This document shows positions 40,835 through 49,434 of a stretch of DNA of 64,000 nucleotides, in pieces (the stretch's first letter is position 1; each line of letters begins with the position of its first letter). Below the pieces are notes generated by a model that saw only the letters and a list, made by a program, of their open reading frames with translations, was not told the DNA's origin and searched no databases. The DNA lies in contig NZ_FNSY01000001.1 of assembly GCF_900105515.1 (NCBI RefSeq), positions 3,658,001 to 3,722,000 of the forward strand, read 5' to 3'. This stretch comes from Streptomyces sp. 2131.1. GTDB taxonomy: Bacteria; Actinomycetota; Actinomycetes; Streptomycetales; Streptomycetaceae. A program made the position numbers and the translations under genes.

Positions 40835-41320
40835 TTACTTGTTGTTGATGCCGGAGAGACGGTCGGCCAGGGTGTCCAGGGACTGGAAGGTCGCCCCCAG
40901 CAGCGCCACGTGCTTCCACCGCAGCACCCCCTCGCCGTCGATCAGGAAGACCGCGCGCCGCACCCCGATCCCCGGCGCCGCGACGCCGAAGGCCCGGGCC
41001 GCCTCCCGGCCAGGGTCCGCCAGCAGCGGCATGCGCAGCCCCTGGGCGCGCGCGAACGACTCGTGGCTGTCCACGCCCTGGGGGCTGATCCCCCACACCT
41101 CGGCGTCCAGCTTCTCGAAGGTCTCCATGCCCGAGGAGTACGAGCACAACTGCTTGGTGCACACGGAGGTGTTGTCACCCGGGTAGAAGGCGAGGACCAG
41201 GGCCCGGCCGCGCGCGTCCGCGAGCGCGTAGTCGCGCCGCTCGAAGGAGTCCCCGGCGAGCACGCCGCCCGGGAGCGTGAAGTCCGGTACGGGTGAGCCG
41301 ATCTGCGGTGACGATCCCAT
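40835..41320 (-). CDS. Peroxiredoxin (BCP/AhpE-like)
   Basis: This thioredoxin-fold thiol peroxidase has 161 aa. The active-site stretch FYPGDNTSVCTKQLCSYSSG carries the peroxidatic Cys and a second Cys five residues later, as in BCP-type (atypical 2-Cys) enzymes. Other family marks are GSPVPDFTLPGG at the start and GISPQGVDSHESFA. ATG 41320 has AAGGG at 8 bp. It reduces H2O2 or organic peroxides using thioredoxin-like donors (family knowledge). It is followed by the candidate operator of the flotillin operon. Confidence 0.92.
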   Translation of the reverse strand: MGSSPQIGSPVPDFTLPGGVLAGDSFERRDYALADARGRALVLAFYPGDNTSVCTKQLCSYSSGMETFEKLDAEVWGISPQGVDSHESFARAQGLRMPLLADPGREAARAFGVAAPGIGVRRAVFLIDGEGVLRWKHVALLGATFQSLDTLADRLSGINNK

Positions 41321-41403
41321 GGGCGTGCCCTTCGGTGTGCTGCGCCCGGACGGCGGTGGTGCCGCCCGTGTCGCGTACAGCATGCCTCCGTGACAGGGGA
41401 CGG

Positions 41404-42615
41404 TCAGCCACCCGGGGACGGTTCCGGCTCGGTGAGGAACAGTCCGAGGAACAGGGCCAGTACGGGAATGGCGCACAGAATCGTGAACACGCCCTGCGGC
41501 CCGTACGCCTGCGCCGCCGCACCCAGCGCCGGGGCGATCAGGCCGCCGATGCTGACGGCCAGGCCGAGCGTGACCCCGGCCGCCGTGCCGGGGCGCCCCG
41601 GCAGGTAGTCCTGGCCGAGCTTCACCAGGACGGCGAACGGCACGTTCAGCGCGAGTCCCGCCAGGACCGCGAACACGAGCGGCGGCAGGGTGCCGGGGGT
41701 CACCCGCAGCGCGATCAGGGCGGGCACGGCGGCGACACCGCCGAGTTGCACCGTACGGACCATGCCGACGCGGTCCGCGATCCGGCCGCCGAGCAGCGTG
41801 CCGGCGACCCCGCCGATCAGGAAGCAGGCGAGCGCGACGCCCGCGACGCCCCGGCCGGAGTGCAGATGGCGGATCCAGAACAGCTCGATGAAGGTGATCG
41901 CGCCGAAGAACGCCACCGAGCGCACCACTTCGATCCCGGTCAGGAAGAGGAACGGCCGCCACCGGTCCCGCCCCGTGCGCCCGGCCCTGCGCGCGGGCGC
42001 GGCGGCCGGGCGGTGCCGGAGCAGGACGACCGCCATCAGGACGGCGGGCGGGATGAAGAGGGCCGTCGCGCCTACGCCCATCGCGACGAGCGCCGGGGTC
42101 GCGAGCACCGGGGCCAGGAAGAACCCGACGCTGCCGCCCGCCGCGAAGATGCTCATCGCGGACGCGCTGTCGCCGGCCGCCTGCCGGGCCGCCTTGCCCG
42201 CCGCCGGGTGGAACATCGCCACGCCGAGACCCGACAGCAGGATCAGCAGCCACACGGCGGCGTACGGCCGCACCAGGCCCGACAGCCCGAGCCCCACCCC
42301 GGCGACGGCGAGCCCGGCGGGCGCCAGCCGGGGCAGCCGGTAGCGGTCCACCGCGAGGCCGATGAAGGGCTGCGGCACCGAGCTGCCGAGCGCCGCCGCC
42401 AGGGTCAGCCCGGACGCGGCGACATAGCTGTAGCCCCGGTCGAGCACGAAGTACGGGACACAGGCGGGCACCAAGCCCTGGTAGAGGTCGTCGACGGCGT
42501 GCGCGGCGCCCCACATCCGCATCCGCCGCCAGGCGGAGACGGGGGCGGCGGCAACCCCGGCGGGAAGGGCGTCGGCGGGCGGGACATCGGCCCGGTGGGC
42601 CTTGTCGGTGGTCAT
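41404..42615 (-). CDS. MFS transporter, fosmidomycin-resistance (Fsr) type
   Basis: The 403-residue 12-TM transporter carries the Fsr signature AAHAVDDLYQGLVPACVPYFV in TM1 and MFHPAAGKAAR before TM5. It should be a proton-driven exporter; members expel fosmidomycin and other compounds. The N-terminal 30 residues are hydrophilic (TTDKAHRADVPPADALPAG). It is divergent from an AraC-type gene 74 bp away, which is the likely regulator. Confidence 0.9.
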   Translation of the reverse strand: MTTDKAHRADVPPADALPAGVAAAPVSAWRRMRMWGAAHAVDDLYQGLVPACVPYFVLDRGYSYVAASGLTLAAALGSSVPQPFIGLAVDRYRLPRLAPAGLAVAGVGLGLSGLVRPYAAVWLLILLSGLGVAMFHPAAGKAARQAAGDSASAMSIFAAGGSVGFFLAPVLATPALVAMGVGATALFIPPAVLMAVVLLRHRPAAAPARRAGRTGRDRWRPFLFLTGIEVVRSVAFFGAITFIELFWIRHLHSGRGVAGVALACFLIGGVAGTLLGGRIADRVGMVRTVQLGGVAAVPALIALRVTPGTLPPLVFAVLAGLALNVPFAVLVKLGQDYLPGRPGTAAGVTLGLAVSIGGLIAPALGAAAQAYGPQGVFTILCAIPVLALFLGLFLTEPEPSPGG

Positions 42616-42689
42616 GCGGGCTCCTTGCTGGGGTCCCTTCGAGGATTCCGGCCGACCAGGGCAGCGGGCTAGCGATAATCTGCCTGCTT

Positions 42690-43448
42690 ATGTCGCCAAC
42701 CGGCCGAACCCTGCACGGCCCCGCCCGGGTCCCGCTCGCGCACCAGGAACGCATCGAGAGCCACCACCACCTGGAGCACCAGCTCGTCTGCCCCTCGCGC
42801 GGGGTGCTGGAGGTCGCCACACCGCTCGGCGTATGGGCCGTGCCCCCGCACCGGGCGGTCTGGATCCCGGCCGGCGTCGTCCACGCCCACCTGGCGTACG
42901 GCCCGACCGAGCTGCGCGCCCTCAGCTTCGCCCCGGCCGACAACCCGCTGCGGCTCGACCGGCCGACCGTCCTCGCCGTCACCCCGCTGCTGCGGGAGGT
43001 CGTGGCCTGCCTGACCGACGACACGGAGCCGGCCGGCGACGCACGGCAGCGGCGAAACCTGGAGCGGGTCGCGCTCGACCAGCTGCGCCGGGTCGAACCG
43101 CTCGGCGTCTGCCTGCCCTCCCCGGCCGACCCCCGGCTGCGGGACATCGCCCGCATCCTCCAGGACGACCCGGCGGACGGCCGGACCCTCACCGAGCTGG
43201 GCGCGGCCGTCGGCGCGTCGCCCCGCACCCTGAGCCGGCTCTTCCGCGCGGAGACCGGTATGTCGTTCCCGCAGTGGCGCACCCAGCTGCGGCTGCACCA
43301 CGCGCTCACCCTGCTGGCTTCCGGCGGCTCGGTCACCTCGGTGGCCGTGGCCTGCGGCTACAGCGGGCCGAGCGCGTTCATCCAGTCCTTCCGGCACGCC
43401 TTCGGCACCACCCCGGGGTCCTACGCGGGCGCGGTCCCGGCACGCTGA
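42690..43448 (+). CDS. AraC family regulator with N-terminal cupin
   Basis: The 252-residue protein has an N-terminal cupin-like sensor (about 15-95: HHHLEHQLVCPSRGVLEV, AVWIPAGVVHAHLAY) and two helix-turn-helix units (about 150-248: LTELGAAVGASPRTLSRLFRAETG and VTSVAVACGYSGPSAFIQSF). It closely follows the NimR (YeaM) plan, in which an AraC protein represses or activates a divergent MFS exporter. GATAAT at 42674-42679 is a good -10 element only 10 bp before the ATG, so the mRNA leader should be very short. Confidence 0.92.
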   Translation: MSPTGRTLHGPARVPLAHQERIESHHHLEHQLVCPSRGVLEVATPLGVWAVPPHRAVWIPAGVVHAHLAYGPTELRALSFAPADNPLRLDRPTVLAVTPLLREVVACLTDDTEPAGDARQRRNLERVALDQLRRVEPLGVCLPSPADPRLRDIARILQDDPADGRTLTELGAAVGASPRTLSRLFRAETGMSFPQWRTQLRLHHALTLLASGGSVTSVAVACGYSGPSAFIQSFRHAFGTTPGSYAGAVPAR

Positions 43449-43550
43449 GCCGCGCGGTCGGAGCCGCTGCGGATGCGGGAGCGGGCGGGGCGTCCGAGGA
43501 TGAAGGGCCGGGCAGTGTGGCGGCCCGCGCCCTGCCCCAGGAGGTTTGCC

Positions 43551-45254
43551 TTGCCGGTGCACGCCGACCATCCGCCGTCCATCGACGTCACGGCGCTCGC
43601 CGCCGTGCTCGACGGCACGACGGCGGGCGTGGCCGTGTTCGACACCGAGCTGCGCTACCTGTACGTGAACCCCTCGCTCGTACGCCACAACGGCATCCCG
43701 CCCGCCGCGCACATCGGCCGCCGCCCCAGCGAGGTCATGCCCGACATCGACGCCCGCGAGGACCTGATGCGCGCGGTCCTCGCCGACGGCCGGGCCCGCG
43801 AGGTCACCTCAAGCGGCCGGCTGCCCGCCGCCTCCGGGACCGCCCGCTGCTACTGGCACGGGGCGTACCACCGGCTGGAGATGGACGGCCGGGTCGTCGG
43901 CGTCGTCGGGATCGTGCTGGAGGTGGTGGCCTCCGACGAGGACCAGCGGCAGCTCGCCCAGGCCCAGCGCCACCTGTCCCTGCTCGACAGCGCCAACACC
44001 CGCATCGGCACCACCCTCGACATGGACACCACCTGCGCCGAGCTGGCCGACCTCGTCGTGCCCGGCCTCGCGGACGTCGCCGTCGTGGAGATCTTCCCGA
44101 GGGACGTCGCCCCACCGGTCCGCCCCTCCCCGCCCGGCGTCGTACGGCTGCGCCGCGCGGCGATGTCGGCGGTACGGGGGCTGAGCGGAGGCATCGCCCG
44201 GTTCGGCACGGCCGGTGACTACGTGGACCACCAGGAGGGCGCCGCCGTACCGCGCTGCCTGGCCGGCGACCAGCCCGTCGTGGAGAACCTCACCGACGAC
44301 GAGCAGGTGGACCGCTCGGCCCCGACCCCGGAGCTGGCCGACGCGTACCGGGCGCTCGGCCTGCACTCGGTGGTCGTGGTGCCCGTCTCCGTGCGCGGCG
44401 CCCCGATAGGAGTGCTCGCGCTGTTCCGGGCGGGCGGTTCGCCGGTCTTCTCGGACGACGACGTGGTGGTGGCCCGGGAGCTCGCCGGGCGGGCCGCCGT
44501 CCACCTCGACCACGCCCGCCGCTTCACCCACGAGCACACCATCGCCCTGGAGCTCCAGCGCTCCCTGCTCTCCGAGCCCCGGCCGCCCCACCCGCACATC
44601 GAGGTCGCCACCCGCTATCTGCCGGCCGATCGCAGCGTCCTGGTGGGCGGCGACTGGTTCGACGTGATCCCGCTGCCCGACGGGCGGCATCTCAAGGCCA
44701 TGGGCGACGTCATGGGCCACGGCGTCGAGGCGGCCGTCGCCATGAGCCACTACCGCTCGCTGCTGCGGCTGCTGGCCGACGAGGAGCTGCCCCCGCACCG
44801 CATCCTGGAGCAGCTGGACCGGATGGTGGAGCGCTCCGGGATCGACCGGGCGGCGACCTGTCTGCTGGCGGTGGTGGACGCGGACGGCGGGATGTGCGAA
44901 GTGGCGAGCGCGGGCCACCTGCCGCCGGTCTTCCTCGACCCGGGCGAGGCCGGCACCCGGATCTGCGACGTCCCGGCGGCCCCGCCGCTCGGCACCGGCT
45001 TCGGCGGCTACCGGTCCACGGTGATGGAGTGCGGCCCGGGCACGGTGCTGTTCATGTACACCGACGGGCTCGTGGAGCGGCGCGACGAGGACATCGACGC
45101 CTGCGTCGCCCGGCTCGGCGAGCTGACCCTGCCGGCCGGCGGCGACCTGGAGACCCTGCTGGACCAGGTGCTCGAACGCTTCGCGCCCGGCGCCGAGGAC
45201 GACATCGCGGTCATGGCCTCGCGCACCCGGTGCGACGCGGACGACATCGCCTGA
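43551..45254 (+). CDS. PAS-GAF-SpoIIE protein phosphatase
   Basis: The 567-residue protein has a PAS domain (about 15-135: LDGTTAGVAVFDTELRYLYVN), a GAF domain (about 165-335) and a SpoIIE/PP2C phosphatase domain (about 350-560: VGGDWFDVIPLPDG, MGDVMGHGVEAAVAMSHYR, LFMYTDGLVERRDEDID). Unlike the phosphatase at 7245 it has no C-terminal HATPase, so it should act only as a phosphatase, probably on an STAS anti-anti-sigma factor. I chose TTG 43551, which has AGGAGG 6 bp upstream. The frame is open to 43473, but that part lacks domain character. Confidence 0.92.
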   Translation: MPVHADHPPSIDVTALAAVLDGTTAGVAVFDTELRYLYVNPSLVRHNGIPPAAHIGRRPSEVMPDIDAREDLMRAVLADGRAREVTSSGRLPAASGTARCYWHGAYHRLEMDGRVVGVVGIVLEVVASDEDQRQLAQAQRHLSLLDSANTRIGTTLDMDTTCAELADLVVPGLADVAVVEIFPRDVAPPVRPSPPGVVRLRRAAMSAVRGLSGGIARFGTAGDYVDHQEGAAVPRCLAGDQPVVENLTDDEQVDRSAPTPELADAYRALGLHSVVVVPVSVRGAPIGVLALFRAGGSPVFSDDDVVVARELAGRAAVHLDHARRFTHEHTIALELQRSLLSEPRPPHPHIEVATRYLPADRSVLVGGDWFDVIPLPDGRHLKAMGDVMGHGVEAAVAMSHYRSLLRLLADEELPPHRILEQLDRMVERSGIDRAATCLLAVVDADGGMCEVASAGHLPPVFLDPGEAGTRICDVPAAPPLGTGFGGYRSTVMECGPGTVLFMYTDGLVERRDEDIDACVARLGELTLPAGGDLETLLDQVLERFAPGAEDDIAVMASRTRCDADDIA

Positions 45255-45256
45255 GG

Positions 45257-45290
45257 GCCCGCCCGGTCACCCCGCCCGCCCGGTCACCCC
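45257..45290. repeat. Perfect 17-bp tandem duplication across the GNAT stop codon
   Basis: Bases 45257-45273 and 45274-45290 are identical. The second copy holds the stop codon (45284-45286) of the minus-strand acetyltransferase; the first lies between the convergent genes. Confidence 0.95.
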
Positions 45291-46132
45291 AGTTCGAGGC
45301 TGGTGATCCCGTACAGCCCGGCCAGGTCGACCTCCGGCGCCGGACCCGTGTACATGCGGGCCGTCTCGAACGACGGGGTGAGTCCGAGCCGTTGGACGAG
45401 CCGCACCGCCGCCGGATTGGCGTCGGGAACGTCCACCGCGACCGGCGCGGCCGGGTCGCTCGCGGCGAGCGCGCTCACCAGGGCCTCGGCGATCTCCGGC
45501 GTCTCCGCGTACAACGGGCCGATCCGCGAGGACGTACGGCAGGCGCGCAGCACCCCGAGCCCCCGCACCTCGCCCTCGTACAGCGCGACGAGAGCGGTGC
45601 GGCCCGGGGCGGTCGTCCACGCGGCCAGGAAGCCGTCGCGCTCGGCGGGGAAGAAGCGGCGGTCGTAGGCGGTGACCAGGCCGAACGGCAGCGTCCGCAC
45701 GTCCACGAGCGTCACGCCGGCCGGCGGCGCCACGTCCAGCGGGGCCAGGCCCTCGTGGCGGATGTTCGTCCAGGCCGGACGGAAGCCGGACTTCCGGTAG
45801 TTGGGCTGCCGCTCCACCACCCCGTCGAGGCCGGTGAGCCGCCCCGCGAGCCGCTCCGTCCCGGCGGCCCACAGCCGGCTCCCGTACCCCTGCCCGCGCA
45901 GCTCGGGGCGGGTCAGGTAGAAGCCCAGGAAGCCGAAGCCGGGGCCGTAGCGGACCACGGAGACGCAGGAGACGGGCGTACCGTCGAGCCGGCCGGTGAG
46001 GAAGCCGCACGGGTCGGCGGCGAAGAACGCCTGACCGTCCGTCAGGCCCGGGTTCCAGCCCTCGGCATGGGCCCAGTCCGCCATCATCCGGAGGTCGTCC
46101 GCGCTCGCTGTGGTGATCTCGAAGTTCGGCAC
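45284..46132 (-). CDS. GNAT family N-acetyltransferase, double-domain type
   Basis: The 282-residue protein has a GNAT fold at about 1-140; the acetyl-CoA loop is GFYLTRPELRGQGYGSRLW. A second domain of about 130 residues (YDRRFFPAERDGFLAAW, VALYEGEVRGLGVLRACR) makes it resemble two-domain acetyltransferases with an added acyltransferase-like C-terminus. Substrate unknown. GTG 46132 (PNFEITTASADDL) is used. It converges on the SpoIIE phosphatase gene. Confidence 0.87.
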   Translation of the reverse strand: MPNFEITTASADDLRMMADWAHAEGWNPGLTDGQAFFAADPCGFLTGRLDGTPVSCVSVVRYGPGFGFLGFYLTRPELRGQGYGSRLWAAGTERLAGRLTGLDGVVERQPNYRKSGFRPAWTNIRHEGLAPLDVAPPAGVTLVDVRTLPFGLVTAYDRRFFPAERDGFLAAWTTAPGRTALVALYEGEVRGLGVLRACRTSSRIGPLYAETPEIAEALVSALAASDPAAPVAVDVPDANPAAVRLVQRLGLTPSFETARMYTGPAPEVDLAGLYGITSLELG

Positions 46133-46183
46133 CCGTACACCATGGACCGCGCGCCGGGCGCGTTCAACGACGCCCGGCCCCGC

Positions 46184-46780
46184 TCACCCGAACAGGAACG
46201 CGCCCGCCGTCGCCGCCCCCAGCGCCGTCCCGGCCGTCACCTGGCCCACCGTGTGGTAGCCGAGCGCCACCCGCGACCAGGCCACGGCGGCCGTCATCGC
46301 GTACCCGAACAGCCACCACGGCGAGTGCACGGCGGCGAGCAGGGCGATCACGGCCGAGGCCACGGAGGCGTCCACGGAGATCTTCCACACCGTGTTGACG
46401 GCCAGCAGCACGACCGTCATCGCCCACAGCGCGAGCATCGCGGTCAGGATGCCGGCCGGCGCCCCGCCCAGCAGCATGACCGCCGAACCGGCGCCGATGG
46501 AACCGAGGATGACGAAGAAGATCGGCGCCCGCTTGGTGCGGTCCACGACGTGGCGGTCGCCCCAGGTGCCGCGCCCGCGTTCCCACTCGATGTACCCGGC
46601 GGGCACGATCCCCGCGCACAGCGCGCCGAGCAGCCCCCAGAGCAGCCCGGTCCACTCCCCGGCCGCGGCGAGGCCGATCGCGAGCATGCCGACGAGCAGC
46701 ACGTTGCGCGGCTGGAGGACGTCGGTCACCGTCCGCGCGAGGGCGTGGTCGGGTGCCGCTGTCGTGTCGGTGGTGCTCAT
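46184..46780 (-). CDS. PAP2-like membrane protein with altered catalytic residues
   Basis: The 198-residue protein has a hydrophilic N-terminus and five to six TM helices of the PAP2 phosphatase fold. The motifs are only partly kept: RTKRAPIFF recalls motif 1, WKISVDASVAS replaces the motif 2 His with Asp, and SRVALGYHTVGQ keeps the motif 3 Arg and His but has Gln for the last Asp. Phosphatase activity is therefore uncertain. ATG 46780 overlaps the stop of the MAB_1171c gene by 4 bp, so it is translationally coupled and last in the Xre/ImmA/MAB_1171c module. Confidence 0.8.
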   Translation of the reverse strand: MSTTDTTAAPDHALARTVTDVLQPRNVLLVGMLAIGLAAAGEWTGLLWGLLGALCAGIVPAGYIEWERGRGTWGDRHVVDRTKRAPIFFVILGSIGAGSAVMLLGGAPAGILTAMLALWAMTVVLLAVNTVWKISVDASVASAVIALLAAVHSPWWLFGYAMTAAVAWSRVALGYHTVGQVTAGTALGAATAGAFLFG

Positions 46781-48024
46781 GCCGGCTGCTCCTTGCCCGC
46801 TGGGGAAGAGGTTTCCAGAATCCGGCGCGCCCGCTCCGGGGTGACCGTGCGGTACGCCGTCGCGACCCGGACCAGCCAGGCGACCTCGCCGTCCTGGTCG
46901 GTGGCGTGCTGGGTGGAGACGGCCGCCGCCTCGCCCGCGGGCGCCCCGTCCGCGCGGGCGGCCAGCGCGGCCCTGATCCAGTACGCGTCGGCGAGCGGCG
47001 ACCCGGAACCGGCCCCGGCGGCCGCCTCGGCGGCGGGCAGCAGGGCGTCCGGCACGTAGTGGCGCAGCTTCTCGACCGCGTCCGCGATGTCCGCCGCCCA
47101 CCGGTCGACGCGCAGGTCGGCCGGGGTGTCGAAGCGCGTCAGCTCCCGCAGCAGCGGGCGCGGGGGCTCGAACGGCTGCTCCGGGAAGGCCGTCATCAGC
47201 TCGTACCAGAGGCCGTGCAGCCGCACCTGCGCCCGCCAGAGCTTGGCGCGGCGGCGGACGTTGCTCAGGGCCGGGATGGAGGCGCCGACCGCGAAGAAGA
47301 GGAAGAGGACGACCTGGGCGGCCTCGGTGACCTCGTCGAAGCCCAGCGCGAAGGACTCGCTCGGCCGGTCCACCACGCTGACCCAGAGGAACAGAGTGCG
47401 GCTGACGGTGTAGCCGACGCCGATGAACATCGCGAACGTCATCATCCCGAGCCCGACGCGCAGATGACGCATCCGCGCGCTCCTGGTGGCCAGCGCCCAC
47501 TGGTACGCGCAGACGGCGGAGGCCGCGCCGAGGTAGAGGTAGAACACGCTCATGTACAGCGTGGCGCCCCACTGCCCGGCGTGGTCCGCGACGAAGCGGT
47601 CCGAAGGCGTGGAGCGGTCGACGACGGTGAAGAACAGCACCGTCAGCAGCACCAGTGTGGCGACCGACGCCTTGGCGGCCACCTGCTGGATCAGCCGGGC
47701 GAACCGCACGTGCCGGGGGACCGTTCCCTCGTCGGCGTACTGGCCGTAGATCGCCACGATGTAGCTGAGAATGGCCAGAATCGCGATGGTGGCCGTGTAG
47801 TGCTTGATGAGGACCGAGAGGTCGGTGACCGGGCTGTCGTTGAGCCCGACGCGCACGAACCGGGTCTTGGTCCACAGCGCCAGCGCGAATCCCGCGTAAC
47901 ACCCCCACAGCGCCCGGCGGCGCCGGTCCTCCTCGTCACCCCACAGGGCGGCCGGCATGCGCCACAGGGCGACGGCTGTCATCAGGCCGGCTATGAGATA
48001 GCCGGCGAGGTCGAGCGGGGTCAC
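46777..48024 (-). CDS. MAB_1171c family membrane protein (putative transporter)
   Basis: The 415-residue protein has about seven TM helices in the first 285 residues (LDLAGYLIAGLMTAVAL, LWGCYAGFALALW, AILAILSYIVAIYG and others), then a soluble helical tail of about 130 residues starting RRRAKLWRAQVRLHGLWYEL. This is the actinobacterial MAB_1171c family, repeatedly found beside an Xre regulator and an ImmA/IrrE-type peptidase gene, as here. The transporter label is a database name, not evidence; a sensor or anchor role is equally likely. Confidence 0.82.
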   Translation of the reverse strand: MTPLDLAGYLIAGLMTAVALWRMPAALWGDEEDRRRRALWGCYAGFALALWTKTRFVRVGLNDSPVTDLSVLIKHYTATIAILAILSYIVAIYGQYADEGTVPRHVRFARLIQQVAAKASVATLVLLTVLFFTVVDRSTPSDRFVADHAGQWGATLYMSVFYLYLGAASAVCAYQWALATRSARMRHLRVGLGMMTFAMFIGVGYTVSRTLFLWVSVVDRPSESFALGFDEVTEAAQVVLFLFFAVGASIPALSNVRRRAKLWRAQVRLHGLWYELMTAFPEQPFEPPRPLLRELTRFDTPADLRVDRWAADIADAVEKLRHYVPDALLPAAEAAAGAGSGSPLADAYWIRAALAARADGAPAGEAAAVSTQHATDQDGEVAWLVRVATAYRTVTPERARRILETSSPAGKEQPA

Positions 48025-48071
48025 GGCAGACGTCCTCGGGTGTGGGGGAGCGGGATCGTGCGGTACGGATC

Positions 48072-48632
48072 CTACGTACGCCGGAACAGGCCCCCGCGGC
48101 GGTGCGCGACCGGGCGCGAGAGCGAGTTGGCGAGCCGCCCCACCATGTCATCGCTCGTGACGTCCCGGGCCATCCGGGGGATGAGCGAGGCACCGAATTC
48201 GGCCATGCGTTCGTCGTGGGTGTCGTACTGCGCGCGCGCCTGCACGGCGTCCGGGACCAGCACCGCGTCCGGGCCGACCATCCGGGAGATGAGCGAGGTG
48301 TCGAAGACGGGCAGCAGCCGCTGCAGCTGCTCCGCGTCCAGCGAGGTGCCGTGGTCGAACCACTCGTGGCACAGCTCGTGCAGGATGACGTGCTGCGTCT
48401 GGTACTCGGTGGGGCGCCGGCGGTAGAGCACGAAGCTGGTGTCGCCGGTCTTCAGCCGCAGCCCGCAGGCCGCGTTGGCGCGCGCCAGCCGGTCGGGCAT
48501 CTCGTGCAGCACGATGGTCCGGCCCCGCGCCGCCTCCATGTTGGCCACCAGGCCGGGTATGGAGAACGGCGAGGGCAGCGGCAGCTCCGCGAGCCCCTCC
48601 TCGCACTCCCTGCGCAGCTTCCGCATGGACAT
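48072..48632 (-). CDS. ImmA/IrrE-type metallopeptidase
   Basis: The 186-residue protein carries the zinc-metallopeptidase motif HVILHELCHEWFDHG (HExxH) near residue 83, a following acidic region, and a C-terminal helical tail. ImmA cleaves an Xre repressor in Bacillus ICEBs1, and IrrE cleaves DdrO in Deinococcus. Here the Xre gene lies directly upstream with a 3-bp gap, so the Xre protein is the likely substrate. Databases often call these toxin components, but cleavage-controlled derepression is the better-supported role. Confidence 0.85.
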   Translation of the reverse strand: MSMRKLRRECEEGLAELPLPSPFSIPGLVANMEAARGRTIVLHEMPDRLARANAACGLRLKTGDTSFVLYRRRPTEYQTQHVILHELCHEWFDHGTSLDAEQLQRLLPVFDTSLISRMVGPDAVLVPDAVQARAQYDTHDERMAEFGASLIPRMARDVTSDDMVGRLANSLSRPVAHRRGGLFRRT

Positions 48633-48635
48633 CGC

Positions 48636-49082
48636 TCAGCCCCGCTGTCCGTTGCCGGCCGGGGGCCTGCGGTCCTCGGCGTCCTTGAGCAGGGAGAGCG
48701 CGAACTGCAGCAGCTCCGGCGGCAGTCCGTCCTCGCCGAGCCCGCGCCCGGCGAGCCCGCTGATCTCGCCGGTCCGCCGCTTGGCCAGGAACTGGAGCCC
48801 GGCCACGACGTCGTCGACGACTTCGGACTCCTCCTTGAAGAACCGCCAGTCCACGCCGAAGCCGAGCCCCAGCGCCTTGAGGATCTCCTCGGACGGCTGG
48901 GTCACCTTGCCGGCCAGGATGTTGGAGAAGTAGCTGTGGGAGAGCGATCCGCCGCGCTCCCTGACCAGGTCGGCGAAGAACCGGCCCGAGATCTTCCGGC
49001 CGGGAAAGGTCTCCTCGACCATGTACTCGACCTTCTGGCGCAGCGTCCGCAGCTCCGGCGCGCGCTCTTCGCCGTTGTCCAT
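48636..49082 (-). CDS. Xre-type DNA-binding regulator
   Basis: The 148-residue protein has an extended helix-turn-helix at about 30-85: ISGRFFADLVRERGGSLSHSYFSNILAGK, then TQPSEEILKALGLGFGVDWRFF. The last helices include an acidic/Leu-rich end. I chose ATG 49082 (MDNGEERAPEL); an open frame to 49148 is less likely. It is the first gene of the four-gene module (Xre, ImmA-type peptidase, MAB_1171c, PAP2-like), with gaps of 3 and 47 bp and a 4-bp overlap. Confidence 0.85.
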   Translation of the reverse strand: MDNGEERAPELRTLRQKVEYMVEETFPGRKISGRFFADLVRERGGSLSHSYFSNILAGKVTQPSEEILKALGLGFGVDWRFFKEESEVVDDVVAGLQFLAKRRTGEISGLAGRGLGEDGLPPELLQFALSLLKDAEDRRPPAGNGQRG

Positions 49083-49175
49083 CCGGCCCCCACGTTCACG
49101 TCCGCCGCAGGCCCCTGTCCGGTCCCGGGCGGCGCTCGATTCGGTCAACGGGCTCGTACTGTAACGAACCCCCGA

Positions 49176-49201
49176 CCGGTCTCCCGGGGGCGGGAGACCG
49201 G
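49176..49201. promoter_or_regulatory. Hairpin upstream of the Xre module
   Basis: A perfect 11-bp stem (49176-49186 with 49191-49201) and a GGGG loop lies about 95 bp before the Xre start. It could be an operator or a leader structure; there is no convergent gene for it to terminate. Confidence 0.45.
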
Positions 49202-49246
49202 AGACGACGTGAACCGGAGCATTCTCATCCGGTGTCCGGAGCGGGC

Positions 49247-49400
49247 TTGCGCAAACACTCTACGTCACTGTTAACTCGAAAAAACATGGGCAGGGGGCCA
49301 CGAGGGGAGTCCCTTGCCCGTGAAGACGCCGCCGCGCGCCGCCACGGGCGCGCACAAAGGGGTGTAGCCCTTCACGACGGGGGATGCGTGAAGGGCTACC
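49247..49400 (+). ncRNA. Candidate small RNA between the Xre and MerR-like genes
   Basis: TTGCGC at 49247 and, 18 bp on, TTAACT look promoter-like in an AT-richer patch. A perfect 13-bp stem with a 10-base loop (49364-49376 with 49387-49399) follows about 90 bp later and could end a transcript of roughly 115 nt. No coding frame or ribosome-binding sequence is evident. Tentative. Confidence 0.3.
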
Positions 49401-49434
49401 CGTGCATTATGGCCCCTGCCCCCGGCAGTCATCA

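Noticed and set aside
48072..49082. A classical toxin-antitoxin pair (Xre plus ImmA/IrrE)
   Set aside because: Toxicity has no support in the sequence. The HExxH protease beside an Xre regulator, and the two downstream membrane genes, fit cleavage-controlled regulation better.
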